From assembly GCA_022822425.1 (NCBI GenBank), contig JAJEBS010000174.1, positions 1 to 43,932 of the forward strand: DNA of 43,932 bases, read 5' to 3'. The position numbers and the translations under genes were made by a program. Below the pieces are notes generated by a model. That model did no database searches, had not been told where the DNA came from, and saw only the letters and a program-made list of their open reading frames with translations. Below, piece after piece: positions 8,443-16,869 of the stretch (the stretch's first letter is position 1; the number at the start of each line of letters is the position of its first letter). This stretch comes from Gemmatimonadota bacterium. Lineage in GTDB: Bacteria > Gemmatimonadota > Gemmatimonadetes > Longimicrobiales > Gaopeijiaceae.

Positions 8443-11400
8443 CTCTCCTCCTCTTCCATGGTCGTAAACAGGAGCGCCTTCTCCTTGACGGGCTCGCCGG
8501 TGACCTCTTCCCAGCACTCCGCGTACAGGTCCACCTGGCGGCGATAGGCGCGGCGGCGGCGCGGGAAGTCGGGGTCGTCGCCCACGTCGGTCTTGTAGTC
8601 CACGATCACCCAGCCGTCGGCCTCGCGGAAGGCCAGGTCGATCACGCCTTCCACAAGGCGGGGGATGCCGCCGTTCTGCGCCGGCCGGTCGACCGCGAAG
8701 GGCACTTCGGGGTGGCGCATGTCGGCGCGCTCGGCACGGCGCCAGAGTTCGGAAGCATGCACGCGCCCGACCAGCGACATGAGTTCCTCCAGCTCCGCGG
8801 GCGCGCCGCGTTCGTCCAGCGGACGCTCGTGCTCCACCAGGAGCGCCCGCGCCACGAACTCGAGCGCCTCGCCCTCGACTCCCTGGGCCGCGGCCGCCAG
8901 AGTACCGTGCACCGCGCTGCCCCACGCGTAGCCGCGCAGGGTCGTGCGATCCGGCACGCGCGGAGTCGCCGAATCATCGGACTGCGCCGGCTCCGCCCCG
9001 TGATCCTCGCCCTGCACCGCGGCTCCGTCCCGCCCCGCGGCTTCCCTCGCTTCCACTTCGCCAGCCTTCGCCAGCTCGGTGATGGACGCAAACTCGTACG
9101 ATGGCCGGGCCCCCGCCGTCATTCCGGCCTCGGCCGCCGCCGTCTCCGCCCGCAGGTCCTCGGCGCTTCGGGCCATGCGCTCCCGCGACTGCGGCACGTC
9201 GGGCGCCAGGTGCAGCGTCTCGGAGTGCCGGTCCAGCCACCCGTCGAAGATGTCCCAGCAGGACTTGCCGCTCTTGCGCGCGACGACAAGTTCCTCCCGC
9301 GCCCGGGTGCAGGCTACGTACAGGATGCGCTGTTCCTCGGCCTCCAGGAACCGCACCTCCTCCTGCGCGAGTCGGGACCATTCGAGAGGTTGTGCGAGCG
9401 TCCAGGATCTGTAGGGGCCCGCGGGCGCGGTGACGGCGGCAAACGCTTCCGCCCGGCCTCTCGCGTCGCGGCGGGTGTGGGCATCCAGCCGCCGTGTGTG
9501 AGAGACTGTCTGCAAGGGGTTGGCGAGCACGACGACGGTGGCCTGGAGGCCCTTGGCCTTGTGCAGGTTCATGACCCGCACGGCATCGCCGGGGCCCGGG
9601 TCGAAGGGTGCCTCCGCGTCCTCCCAGGCCAGCGCCGCCTGCAGCGCCTCGACCGCTCCCGCAAGCGACGCGTTGCCGCGCAGGGCCTCCGCCCGCACCG
9701 AATCCAGGGCATAGGCCAGAATCCCCGCCCGCAGCGTGCCCAGGGTGCTGCTCGCGACGAAGGGCATCAGCCCCAGCCGGTCCACCAGGCGGCCGATGAC
9801 GATGTCGGCGGGTTCCCGGCGGCTCTCCTTCCACCACTCGTGCAGCACGGCGAGAGCCTCCGCTACCTCCGAGTCGGGCACGCCGCCGGCGGAGCCATCC
9901 CCATCCCCATCCCCATCCGGAGCCCGGTCCCGGGGCCTGGAGGTGAAATCGAATCTTCCTCCCGCCAGGGCATGCTGCGCCAACTGCTCGTGGTCGAGGC
10001 CGAAGAACAGCCCGGTGAGCACCGCCACGACGTTCACGGGGTTCCCAGGGTCGATGAGGGTTTCGAGCAGGAGGGCGAACTCGCGCAGCTCCTCCTCGGG
10101 CCCCGCCTGAGCTCCGGAGACCTCGATGGTCACGTTGCGTTCCTCGAGCGCGCGGGCGTAGAGGTCCAGGTGGGCCTTCTTCCGGGTCAGCACCAGGAAG
10201 TCGCCTGCCGCGCGCTCCCCGCTGTCGATGCGGGCCCGGATCCAGCTTGCGAGCATCGCCGCCTCGAGGCGTGCCGCGTCCGCATTGCGCCGCGCCCTGG
10301 GCACGTAGTAGTCGAACACCCCCTCCGGTCCGCTGGGCGCCCGCGGGTAGGGCACCATCGGCGCGAAGCACGCCTGGCGGTCGGTTTCCTCCCGGGGGAA
10401 GCGGGCGGCATCGTCGAAGACGTCGTTGACCAGGTCGGCGACGGTCTGGCGCGAGCGGAAGTTGGTGATGAGCCGGAGAACCGCGCCGAACTGCCGGAAG
10501 CGCGCGCGCACCTGGTTGTAGACGGCGATGTCGGCGCGCCTGAAGCGATAGATGCTCTGCTTCGGATCCCCGACCACGAAGAGCGCGCCGGGACGCGGAA
10601 CCGCGCTGCGCCAGTCGGCCGGCCGGGATCCGGCGTCCCCCGCCCGCGGCTCGGGCCCGGATGCGAGGAGGAAGAGCAGTTCCGCCTGGATGGGGTCGGT
10701 GTCCTGAAACTCGTCGATGAGGACGTAGCGGTACCGTTCCCCCAGGTCCCGGCGCACCTCCGGATGTTGGCGAAGCAGTCGCGCCGTCAGCATCAGCAGG
10801 TCGTGGAAGCTGAGCAGCCCGATGCGCAGACGCTCTTCGGCGAACTCGAGGGCGGCCCGCCGCACCAGCCTGATCGCCATCGAATAGCGATGCGCCAGCC
10901 AGCGGTCGAGATGCCTGCGGATCGGGCCGTCCTCGCCTCCCAGGGCAGCCAGATCGTCCCTCAGCCGCTTGACCTCGGCCCCTCCCTGCCGGCTCGGCTG
11001 TGGCCATCGGTTGAGCGTGAAGCCCTTTCTCGACGACATCTTCTCGGCGGCATCGAAGAGCGCCGCGAGGTCGTCCCATCCACGGAAACGGCGCGTGTAC
11101 CTGAGGGAGCGCACCATCTGCTGGGTCGCATCCCATCCGCGTTCAGGCTCATCCTCCGGAATCAGGGCCAGAGCCCGGTCCAGCAGCTTCTCCAGCACGC
11201 GGCGCACCCCGCGCGCCTCCTCGGGGCCCGGCGCGGCGACGGGATCGGCCGGATACTCGACATCGAGGTTCTCGACCATCTGGTCGAACGCCTTGCGCAG
11301 CTGGTCCACCCGGAGCCCCGCGCGCGCCAGTTCCTCGACCAGGGGATCCGAGTCGGCGATGACGCGCTCGACGAAGCTCGTCCAGAAGCGTTCCTGCAGG

Positions 11401-11858
11401 AGCTGGGTCTCGGCCTCCTGAGCCTCCTGGAACTCCGGGTCGAGGCCGGCTTCGATGGGGCGCTCGCGAAGCAGGCGCGCACAGAAGGCGTGGATGGTGC
11501 CGAGAAACGCGCAGTCGATGCCGTCGATGGCGTCGCGGAGCCGGGCCGCTCTCTCGCCTTCGGCCGGATCGGGAAGGGCCTCGCGGTAACGGCGTTCCAG
11601 CGCGACCTGGAATCGTTCCCGCAGCTCCGCCGCCGCCTTGCGCGTGAAGGTGACGGCCGCGATCCGGGCCACTTCCGCCTCACCGCTCTCGACCAGCGCC
11701 ACCATCCGGTCCACGAGGAGCGTGGTCTTGCCGGAGCCGGCGCCGGCCTCGACCAGGAAGCTGGTGCGGAGCTCGGTGCGAACGCGCCGTCGCTGGTCTT
11801 CGTCGACGGGCGGGGGTCGCTGAACCGGGTCCGCGCGGGAGGCTTCCGGCGCACTCAC
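8436..11858 (-). CDS. addA: AddA-type helicase-nuclease (RecB-like, UvrD family)
   Basis: This 1140-residue double-strand-break repair enzyme joins a superfamily-1 helicase to a C-terminal nuclease. Walker A is GAGSGKTT (39-46) and Walker B has DEFQDTD. The RecB-type nuclease motif reads Asp1074, Asp1087-Tyr-Lys1089 and Gln1108-x3-Tyr1112. The start is GTG 11858, which has GGAGG 9 nt upstream and overlaps the addB stop by 4 nt; longer in-frame starts would lie inside addB. AddA works with AddB to resect broken ends until a Chi-like site and load RecA. An internal Asp-Gly repeat is encoded by four CCATCC hexamers. It overlaps the downstream hydrolase gene by 7 nt. Confidence 0.93.
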   Translation of the reverse strand: MSAPEASRADPVQRPPPVDEDQRRRVRTELRTSFLVEAGAGSGKTTLLVDRMVALVESGEAEVARIAAVTFTRKAAAELRERFQVALERRYREALPDPAEGERAARLRDAIDGIDCAFLGTIHAFCARLLRERPIEAGLDPEFQEAQEAETQLLQERFWTSFVERVIADSDPLVEELARAGLRVDQLRKAFDQMVENLDVEYPADPVAAPGPEEARGVRRVLEKLLDRALALIPEDEPERGWDATQQMVRSLRYTRRFRGWDDLAALFDAAEKMSSRKGFTLNRWPQPSRQGGAEVKRLRDDLAALGGEDGPIRRHLDRWLAHRYSMAIRLVRRAALEFAEERLRIGLLSFHDLLMLTARLLRQHPEVRRDLGERYRYVLIDEFQDTDPIQAELLFLLASGPEPRAGDAGSRPADWRSAVPRPGALFVVGDPKQSIYRFRRADIAVYNQVRARFRQFGAVLRLITNFRSRQTVADLVNDVFDDAARFPREETDRQACFAPMVPYPRAPSGPEGVFDYYVPRARRNADAARLEAAMLASWIRARIDSGERAAGDFLVLTRKKAHLDLYARALEERNVTIEVSGAQAGPEEELREFALLLETLIDPGNPVNVVAVLTGLFFGLDHEQLAQHALAGGRFDFTSRPRDRAPDGDGDGDGSAGGVPDSEVAEALAVLHEWWKESRREPADIVIGRLVDRLGLMPFVASSTLGTLRAGILAYALDSVRAEALRGNASLAGAVEALQAALAWEDAEAPFDPGPGDAVRVMNLHKAKGLQATVVVLANPLQTVSHTRRLDAHTRRDARGRAEAFAAVTAPAGPYRSWTLAQPLEWSRLAQEEVRFLEAEEQRILYVACTRAREELVVARKSGKSCWDIFDGWLDRHSETLHLAPDVPQSRERMARSAEDLRAETAAAEAGMTAGARPSYEFASITELAKAGEVEAREAAGRDGAAVQGEDHGAEPAQSDDSATPRVPDRTTLRGYAWGSAVHGTLAAAAQGVEGEALEFVARALLVEHERPLDERGAPAELEELMSLVGRVHASELWRRAERADMRHPEVPFAVDRPAQNGGIPRLVEGVIDLAFREADGWVIVDYKTDVGDDPDFPRRRRAYRRQVDLYAECWEEVTGEPVKEKALLFTTMEEEERW
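9895..9918. repeat. Hexanucleotide microsatellite (CCATCC x4) inside addA
   Basis: Four perfect tandem copies of CCATCC lie in the addA coding sequence and encode an alternating Asp-Gly stretch (DGDGDGDG) in what looks like a linker. Slippage would add or remove two codons without breaking the frame. Confidence 0.85.
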
Positions 11859-14800
11859 GATGAGTCGCCTCCGGGCTCCGGCCGAGCCTCGAGCGCGTTG
11901 AGGAACCCGGGTCCCTCGTGGTCCCAGTTGCGGATCGCGCGCAGTCCGGCGAGTTCCGGGGCCTCGCCGATGCGCTCCTTCACCCACTCCGCCAGCGGCG
12001 AGATGGCGCCGAAGTCGGTCTCGCGCACGCGGCAGATCGCCTGGTAGTTGCAGAAGCGGCAGTCGCCCGCGTCGTCGGTGGGGAGGAAATGGCCTTCGGC
12101 GACCCGGTCGAGGAGGCGGGCGACGAGTTCGGGTCCCGCGATCAGGTCGTCGGCGGAGTACCCGCGGGTCTGGTTCTCGCCCTTGCGGGTGGGGAAGTGG
12201 TATTCCATCACGAGGGTCCGCGCGTCGTGCAATTGGCTCGCGACCGCCGAGTAGATGACATGCTGCAACCGCCTCCCGCCGTCCCAGATGCCCTTCCTGC
12301 CGGCGAAACTGAAGGTGCCGCCCGTCTTGTAGTCCACCACCCGCAACCCGCTCGTCAGCTTGTCGATGCGGTCGATGGCGCCGCGCACCATCACGTCGCC
12401 GGTGGGCGTCGGGAAGGGAAGGGGGTTCTCGCCTCTGAGCCCGAAGGCGCGCTCGGTGGCGATCCAGACGGGCGGACTGCGCCGGATCATGTCGACGAAG
12501 GATGCCGCGTCGCCCGCCAGCGCCTCCAGTTCGCGCGCGCGCACGGCATCGCTTGGAGCCGGCACCTCGCGGACCGCGAGGCTCACTTCCCGGTCCAGGA
12601 TCGCCGCGACCAGGTGCTCGAACGCCGGTTCCTGGTAGCCGACGCCCTGTTCACGGGCTTCGGTCAGCGCGCGTTCGTACACGCGGTGCAGGATGCTTCC
12701 GCGCCCGAGGGCGTCCAGCCAGCCCTCGGGGTCGTAGGAGGGATCGTCGGGAGGCCAGACGCCCGCCACGTAGCCGTAGAAGTAGCGCTTCGCGCAGGCG
12801 CCCAGCGCGGCCAAAGCGCTGGCGGACACCGCGAGCCGGGGATTTCTGCGCGGGTCGAGTTCCGGGCGCGGGGTCGTCTGGCCGTGGAAGGAGGTCACCA
12901 CACCGCCGGCCAGGGCGTCGCGCGCCCGCAACCCGGCTCCGAGGAGAGGGAAGGCCTCCCGAACCATCTCCTCGCCGTCCAGAAGGCGGCCTTTGCTTTC
13001 GAGCGACCCCAGCCAGACATCCGTGGCGTCGAGGCGCACCGCGCGGCGGGGGACGAGACCGGCGCGCTCGCGCGCGTGCTTTTCCAGGTCCTCGAATGTG
13101 GCCGCGGGATCGTTTCGCATGAGCCGGAACGCCTGCAGGAGGGCCGCGGAGGGCGACACCGCGCGTGCCTCCGCAGGATCCCAGGCGGCGTAGCTGAGGC
13201 AGACGGCACCACGCAGGCGGGCGAAAAGGGCCGCCAGCCCGAAGCGCCGCTCCCGGACGAGGTCGGTGGAGAGTGGCAGGTCGGAGCCGGCCAGCTGCAT
13301 GCGGTCGCGGTCGAGCAGGTACGGATCCTGGGTGGCCGAGCCGCCCAGGCGGTGGGCGTCGAGGCCGACCACAAAGGTGGCGCGCCGACCCGTCCGGCCA
13401 CCGTTGCCGATGTCGGTCAGGTAGAGCGCCCCACCCGCCGAACTCCACGGCGCTCTCCCCTCCGCGCGCGGGGCGGGGACGGGAAACGCGATGTGGCGGC
13501 GCACGATGGCGGCGGCGGCGCGGTAGTCGGTCTTGCGGACGAGTGCCGCCTCGATGCGCTCGAGGGTGTGGGTCATGCGCTCGAGCGCGGTGTCGTCAAC
13601 GGAGGTCCCCGGGGATGTGCGGGCCAGGAAGCGCCGGAGCCCGCGGGCCACCTGCGACGGCGACACCGGGGCGCCTTCCGTCCCGGAGTCCATGGAGACC
13701 GGGGGTGTGGCGGCAAGTGCGGGAGTCAGCAGGCCGCGCAATCCCCGGAGCTCGCGGAGGGTTCGCCGCCTGCGGCGTTCCAGCTGCTCCTCCGATTCGT
13801 ACTTCCCGGCGCGGTAGTCGTCGACCTCCGCCAGGGCCCGTTCGATGGCCGGGAGGTAGCGGTCGCGTCCCCACCCGATGCGCAGCGAACGCAGCCGGCG
13901 GGCCAGAGTCGCGCCCCGGATCCATTCGTTGGGCCGGGGGGCGGTGAGGTCGCTCGCGTAGAGCAGGGTGCGCACCACCCCGGCGTCGAAGCCGCCCTCG
14001 ATCCAGCGGAAGTACGCCGCCGCAACCCTGCCTGGGCGGGTCCGTTCCACCGGCAGTCCCGTGGCGAAGGTGACCGGAACGTCCATTCGCTCCGCGAGCG
14101 CGTGCAGCGCGGAGCCGTACACGCCCGCATCCGTGGCCACGATCTCGACCTCGTCCCACCCCAGGCCGCGCTCACGCGCCCGCCGCATCACCTCGCGCAG
14201 TTCGGCCTCGACGCTGTTGGCCACGAAGATGTCCAGGGTGGCGGACGGGTCCGTCGAGTCGGCGGCCGGCGCCTCCTCCACGTCGTGCAGGTGGGAAAGG
14301 CGGCCCGCTCCCTCCCGGGCGGCGCGCCACACCAGGGAACCGGGGACCACCAGCCCCCGCACCGGATCCGCCTCCAGCACCTGCGCGCCCCGTCGTCCGA
14401 GCGCGGCCAGGAAGCGGCCGGCCAGCCCCCGCCGCTCGATCCCGGGCGCCAGGTAGACGCGCTGGCCCGCGAGCGCACCCGCCCGGTCGGCCTCCTCGTC
14501 CGACCGCAGCACCCAGGCCGCCGCCCGGTAGACGCCGGCCGTGTCCGTGAGGTCGCGTTGCCGCAACCGGTTCTCGTACGAGGCCAGGACACGGGACAGG
14601 ATGCGCGCCTTGGCGGGGTCGGCCAGCGGCGCGCCGGCGAGCTTCCGGGCCCGCACTCCGGCCAGCCTCAGCGTCGTGACCGCGCGCGCGAGAGCCCTCC
14701 GCATCCCCACCCCTCTGGCCAGCCGGGCGTGCTCGTCCTCCCGGCCCCCGAGCAGCACCTCGTCGATGGCTTCGTCGAGCAGCCCTTCCTCGTCGAAGGC

Positions 14801-15160
14801 GTCCGTGAGCCGGATTGCGCGCGCGGCCAGTGTGGGCCCGGCCACGGCGATCGCGAGCGTGCGGGTGGTGGTGGCCTCGAACCCCACCCACGAGCCGGCG
14901 CGGAGCGCGAGCTGGCGCAGGAGTTCGCGGCCCTCGCCGCCGGTCCGGCACACGATCACCTTGCGGTCGAGGGGGTGACGCGCGGAGATGCGCGCGAGCG
15001 ACCGCACCATCGCCGAGGCGCCCGCGAGATCGGGGCGGTCGCCGGAGGTTGGATCGACCTCGTCGCGGCCCGGTGTGTCCGCCCGGTCGCGGGCCGGCGC
15101 CCGTGCCAGCCCCCCCTCCAGATCGAACGAGAACTGTGCGTCCGTCCGTCCTGTGGTCAT
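11855..15160 (-). CDS. addB: AddB-type nuclease subunit with Fe-S cluster
   Basis: This 1101-residue partner of AddA has a helicase-like N-terminal region without a good Walker A and a C-terminal PD-(D/E)XK nuclease: Asp930 (GAIDRID), Asp943-Tyr-Lys945 and Gln966. Four cysteines placed as in AddB would hold a 4Fe-4S cluster that staples the nuclease domain: Cys789 (GACAKRYFY) and the C-terminal CxxCx5C at Cys1034, Cys1037 and Cys1043. The gene lies directly upstream of addA with a 4-nt overlap, the standard addBA order. The start at ATG 15160 is the first in the frame. Alternative names for such genes are PD-(D/E)XK exonuclease or RecB-family nuclease. Confidence 0.9.
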   Translation of the reverse strand: MTTGRTDAQFSFDLEGGLARAPARDRADTPGRDEVDPTSGDRPDLAGASAMVRSLARISARHPLDRKVIVCRTGGEGRELLRQLALRAGSWVGFEATTTRTLAIAVAGPTLAARAIRLTDAFDEEGLLDEAIDEVLLGGREDEHARLARGVGMRRALARAVTTLRLAGVRARKLAGAPLADPAKARILSRVLASYENRLRQRDLTDTAGVYRAAAWVLRSDEEADRAGALAGQRVYLAPGIERRGLAGRFLAALGRRGAQVLEADPVRGLVVPGSLVWRAAREGAGRLSHLHDVEEAPAADSTDPSATLDIFVANSVEAELREVMRRARERGLGWDEVEIVATDAGVYGSALHALAERMDVPVTFATGLPVERTRPGRVAAAYFRWIEGGFDAGVVRTLLYASDLTAPRPNEWIRGATLARRLRSLRIGWGRDRYLPAIERALAEVDDYRAGKYESEEQLERRRRRTLRELRGLRGLLTPALAATPPVSMDSGTEGAPVSPSQVARGLRRFLARTSPGTSVDDTALERMTHTLERIEAALVRKTDYRAAAAIVRRHIAFPVPAPRAEGRAPWSSAGGALYLTDIGNGGRTGRRATFVVGLDAHRLGGSATQDPYLLDRDRMQLAGSDLPLSTDLVRERRFGLAALFARLRGAVCLSYAAWDPAEARAVSPSAALLQAFRLMRNDPAATFEDLEKHARERAGLVPRRAVRLDATDVWLGSLESKGRLLDGEEMVREAFPLLGAGLRARDALAGGVVTSFHGQTTPRPELDPRRNPRLAVSASALAALGACAKRYFYGYVAGVWPPDDPSYDPEGWLDALGRGSILHRVYERALTEAREQGVGYQEPAFEHLVAAILDREVSLAVREVPAPSDAVRARELEALAGDAASFVDMIRRSPPVWIATERAFGLRGENPLPFPTPTGDVMVRGAIDRIDKLTSGLRVVDYKTGGTFSFAGRKGIWDGGRRLQHVIYSAVASQLHDARTLVMEYHFPTRKGENQTRGYSADDLIAGPELVARLLDRVAEGHFLPTDDAGDCRFCNYQAICRVRETDFGAISPLAEWVKERIGEAPELAGLRAIRNWDHEGPGFLNALEARPEPGGDSS

Positions 15161-15186
15161 CGGCGGGCGCTATCGTCCGTCGCGCA

Positions 15187-15993
15187 TCAGCGCCGCCGCT
15201 TCACGAACGGATACACCAGCCGCGCCGCCAGCGAGCGCGGATACGTCTCCTCCATCCCCTCGAAGCCGAGCCGTTCGGGCTGCTCCTGGTCCGACGGCCA
15301 GTAGGCCGTGCGGAAGAGCCAGTCCCACACGCTCAGCACGATGCCGAAGTTCTGCCCGCCCCTTCCATGCTGCACCACGTCGTGGTGCCACACATGCATC
15401 TTCGCCGAGTTCAGCAGGTACCGGAGCGGCCCCCAGTCGATGCGCAGGTTGGAGTGGTTCAGGTCCTGCATCAGCGTGCTCACGATGGCCATCAGCAGGA
15501 TCACGGTCCCATCCACGCCCAGAACCACCAGCGGCAGGTACGAGAGGGTCTTGTAGACCACCACCTCGCCCCAGTGGAAGCGGAAGTTCCCGATCCAGTC
15601 CAGCTCCTCGATGCTGTGATGCAGCTTGTGGAACTCCCACAGCCACGGGGTGAGGTGCAGCAGCCGATGGATGTTCCACTCCACGAAATCCTTCACCACG
15701 AAGAACACCACGAACTGGAGCCAGAGCGGCTGCGACGAGACCAGCGCCAGCGACTCGGGCACCGGCACGCCCATCTCGAACAGCATTCCGTTGAAGGACT
15801 GCACCAGCCGGCCCGTCACCATCGCCAGCAGCACCCCGAGGTAGTGCCCGTTGAACACCAGCCAGAAGAGGTCCTGCCAGATGCCGCGCCGCAGCGCGCG
15901 CTGCTCCCTGCGCCAGGGCCAGAGCCTCTCCAGGAGGAAGCAGAACAGCGAGACGGCGATCAGCCAGAAGTAGTACTGGAGGTATACGGGCAT
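15187..15993 (-). CDS. Sterol desaturase / fatty acid hydroxylase family protein
   Basis: This is a 268-residue multi-pass membrane di-iron enzyme with the histidine clusters of the family: His109-x3-His113 (HRLLH), His122-x2-His125-His126 (HKLHH), a later HSNLR histidine and the HVWHHD cluster near residues 217-222. Family members hydroxylate or desaturate lipids such as sterols, carotenoids or fatty acids using O2. The substrate cannot be predicted. No strong ribosome-binding site precedes ATG 15993. addB starts 26 nt after its stop, so it may share a transcript with the repair genes without a clear functional link. Confidence 0.85.
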   Translation of the reverse strand: MPVYLQYYFWLIAVSLFCFLLERLWPWRREQRALRRGIWQDLFWLVFNGHYLGVLLAMVTGRLVQSFNGMLFEMGVPVPESLALVSSQPLWLQFVVFFVVKDFVEWNIHRLLHLTPWLWEFHKLHHSIEELDWIGNFRFHWGEVVVYKTLSYLPLVVLGVDGTVILLMAIVSTLMQDLNHSNLRIDWGPLRYLLNSAKMHVWHHDVVQHGRGGQNFGIVLSVWDWLFRTAYWPSDQEQPERLGFEGMEETYPRSLAARLVYPFVKRRR

Positions 15994-16094
15994 GCGGTCC
16001 GGGTCCCGGGTCGATGATGAGGATGTTGGAGATTATCCGATGAACCACGCGGCGACGGCAACCCGGGGAAGCGATACGGTCCGGGTCACGCCCC

Positions 16095-16721
16095 TCAGGG
16101 CGCCGGCGTGTCGGTCAGCCGCCAGAGCACCCAGCTCGCCACCGACCGGAGCGGCTTCCACACCTGCGAGCGCTCCAGAACGGCCTTCGGCAAGGGCCGT
16201 TCCTCGAGTCCGTCCAGCCGGCGCAGGCCCTCCCGCACCCCGAGGTCGGTCGCGGGCATCACGTCCAGCCGTCCCAGCTTGAAGAGGAGGAACATCTGCG
16301 CGGTCCAGACGCCGATACCGCGCACCCGGGTCAGCCGCTCGACGATCTCCTCGTCGGGAAGCCGCCCGAGGCCGCGCAGGCGGAGCGAGCGGGACTCCAC
16401 CCGCCGGGCCAGATCGGTGAGCGCGAGCATCTTGTTGCGGGACAGCCCCGCACCCCTCAACTCCTCCTCCGGCAGCGCCAGCAACTCCGGGGGAGTGGGG
16501 AAGTTGCGTCCGGGCGTGAGGGCGCGCACGCGCCCGTAGATGGTCTTCGCGGCGGCTCCGGCGAGCTGCTGGTAGATGATCGACCGGCACAGGTAGTGGA
16601 AGGCGGAGAAGCGGCGGCTGCCGCGGGAGAAGTCCGGGAACTCGGGCACCCGGGCCATCGCGGCCCCCAGGCGGGGATCGGCCTCGGCGAGATGGGCCAA
16701 CTGCTCTGAAGAGGGTTGCAT
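16095..16721 (-). CDS. DNA-3-methyladenine glycosylase-type HhH-GPD base-excision enzyme
   Basis: This 208-residue protein has the helix-hairpin-helix of the superfamily (LTRVRGIGVWTAQMFL, about 130-145) and the catalytic Asp159 in PATDLG. It lacks the C-terminal cysteines of a MutY/EndoIII cluster. The sequence fits the AlkA / 3-methyladenine glycosylase II group, which removes alkylated purines. ATG 16721 is chosen because the conserved region begins soon after it; there is no good ribosome-binding site, so the start is uncertain and the mRNA may be leaderless. It heads a leftward group that includes addBA. Confidence 0.87.
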   Translation of the reverse strand: MQPSSEQLAHLAEADPRLGAAMARVPEFPDFSRGSRRFSAFHYLCRSIIYQQLAGAAAKTIYGRVRALTPGRNFPTPPELLALPEEELRGAGLSRNKMLALTDLARRVESRSLRLRGLGRLPDEEIVERLTRVRGIGVWTAQMFLLFKLGRLDVMPATDLGVREGLRRLDGLEERPLPKAVLERSQVWKPLRSVASWVLWRLTDTPAP

Positions 16722-16869
16722 GGGTGAACGGTGGCGGATGGACGGGAAGGAAGAGGGTCGGCGTGCTTCAAGGTAACGCCGCGGCGGAGGGACGCCCGGC
16801 GGGGACCACAATGGCCGCGTCCAGAGTAGGAGACGAACCCGCAGCAGCCGTTCCGGATTCGGAGGTGCC

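Noticed and set aside
8712-12047. A long plus-strand frame opposite addA
   Set aside because: It is an antisense shadow with low-complexity composition and no ribosome-binding site. addA is strongly supported by helicase and nuclease motifs.
11918-15304. A very long open frame (over 1100 codons) on the plus strand opposite addB
   Set aside because: It is the antisense shadow of addB in GC-rich DNA. Its product is Arg/Gly/Ala-rich with no motifs, and addB itself has clear catalytic and Fe-S residues.
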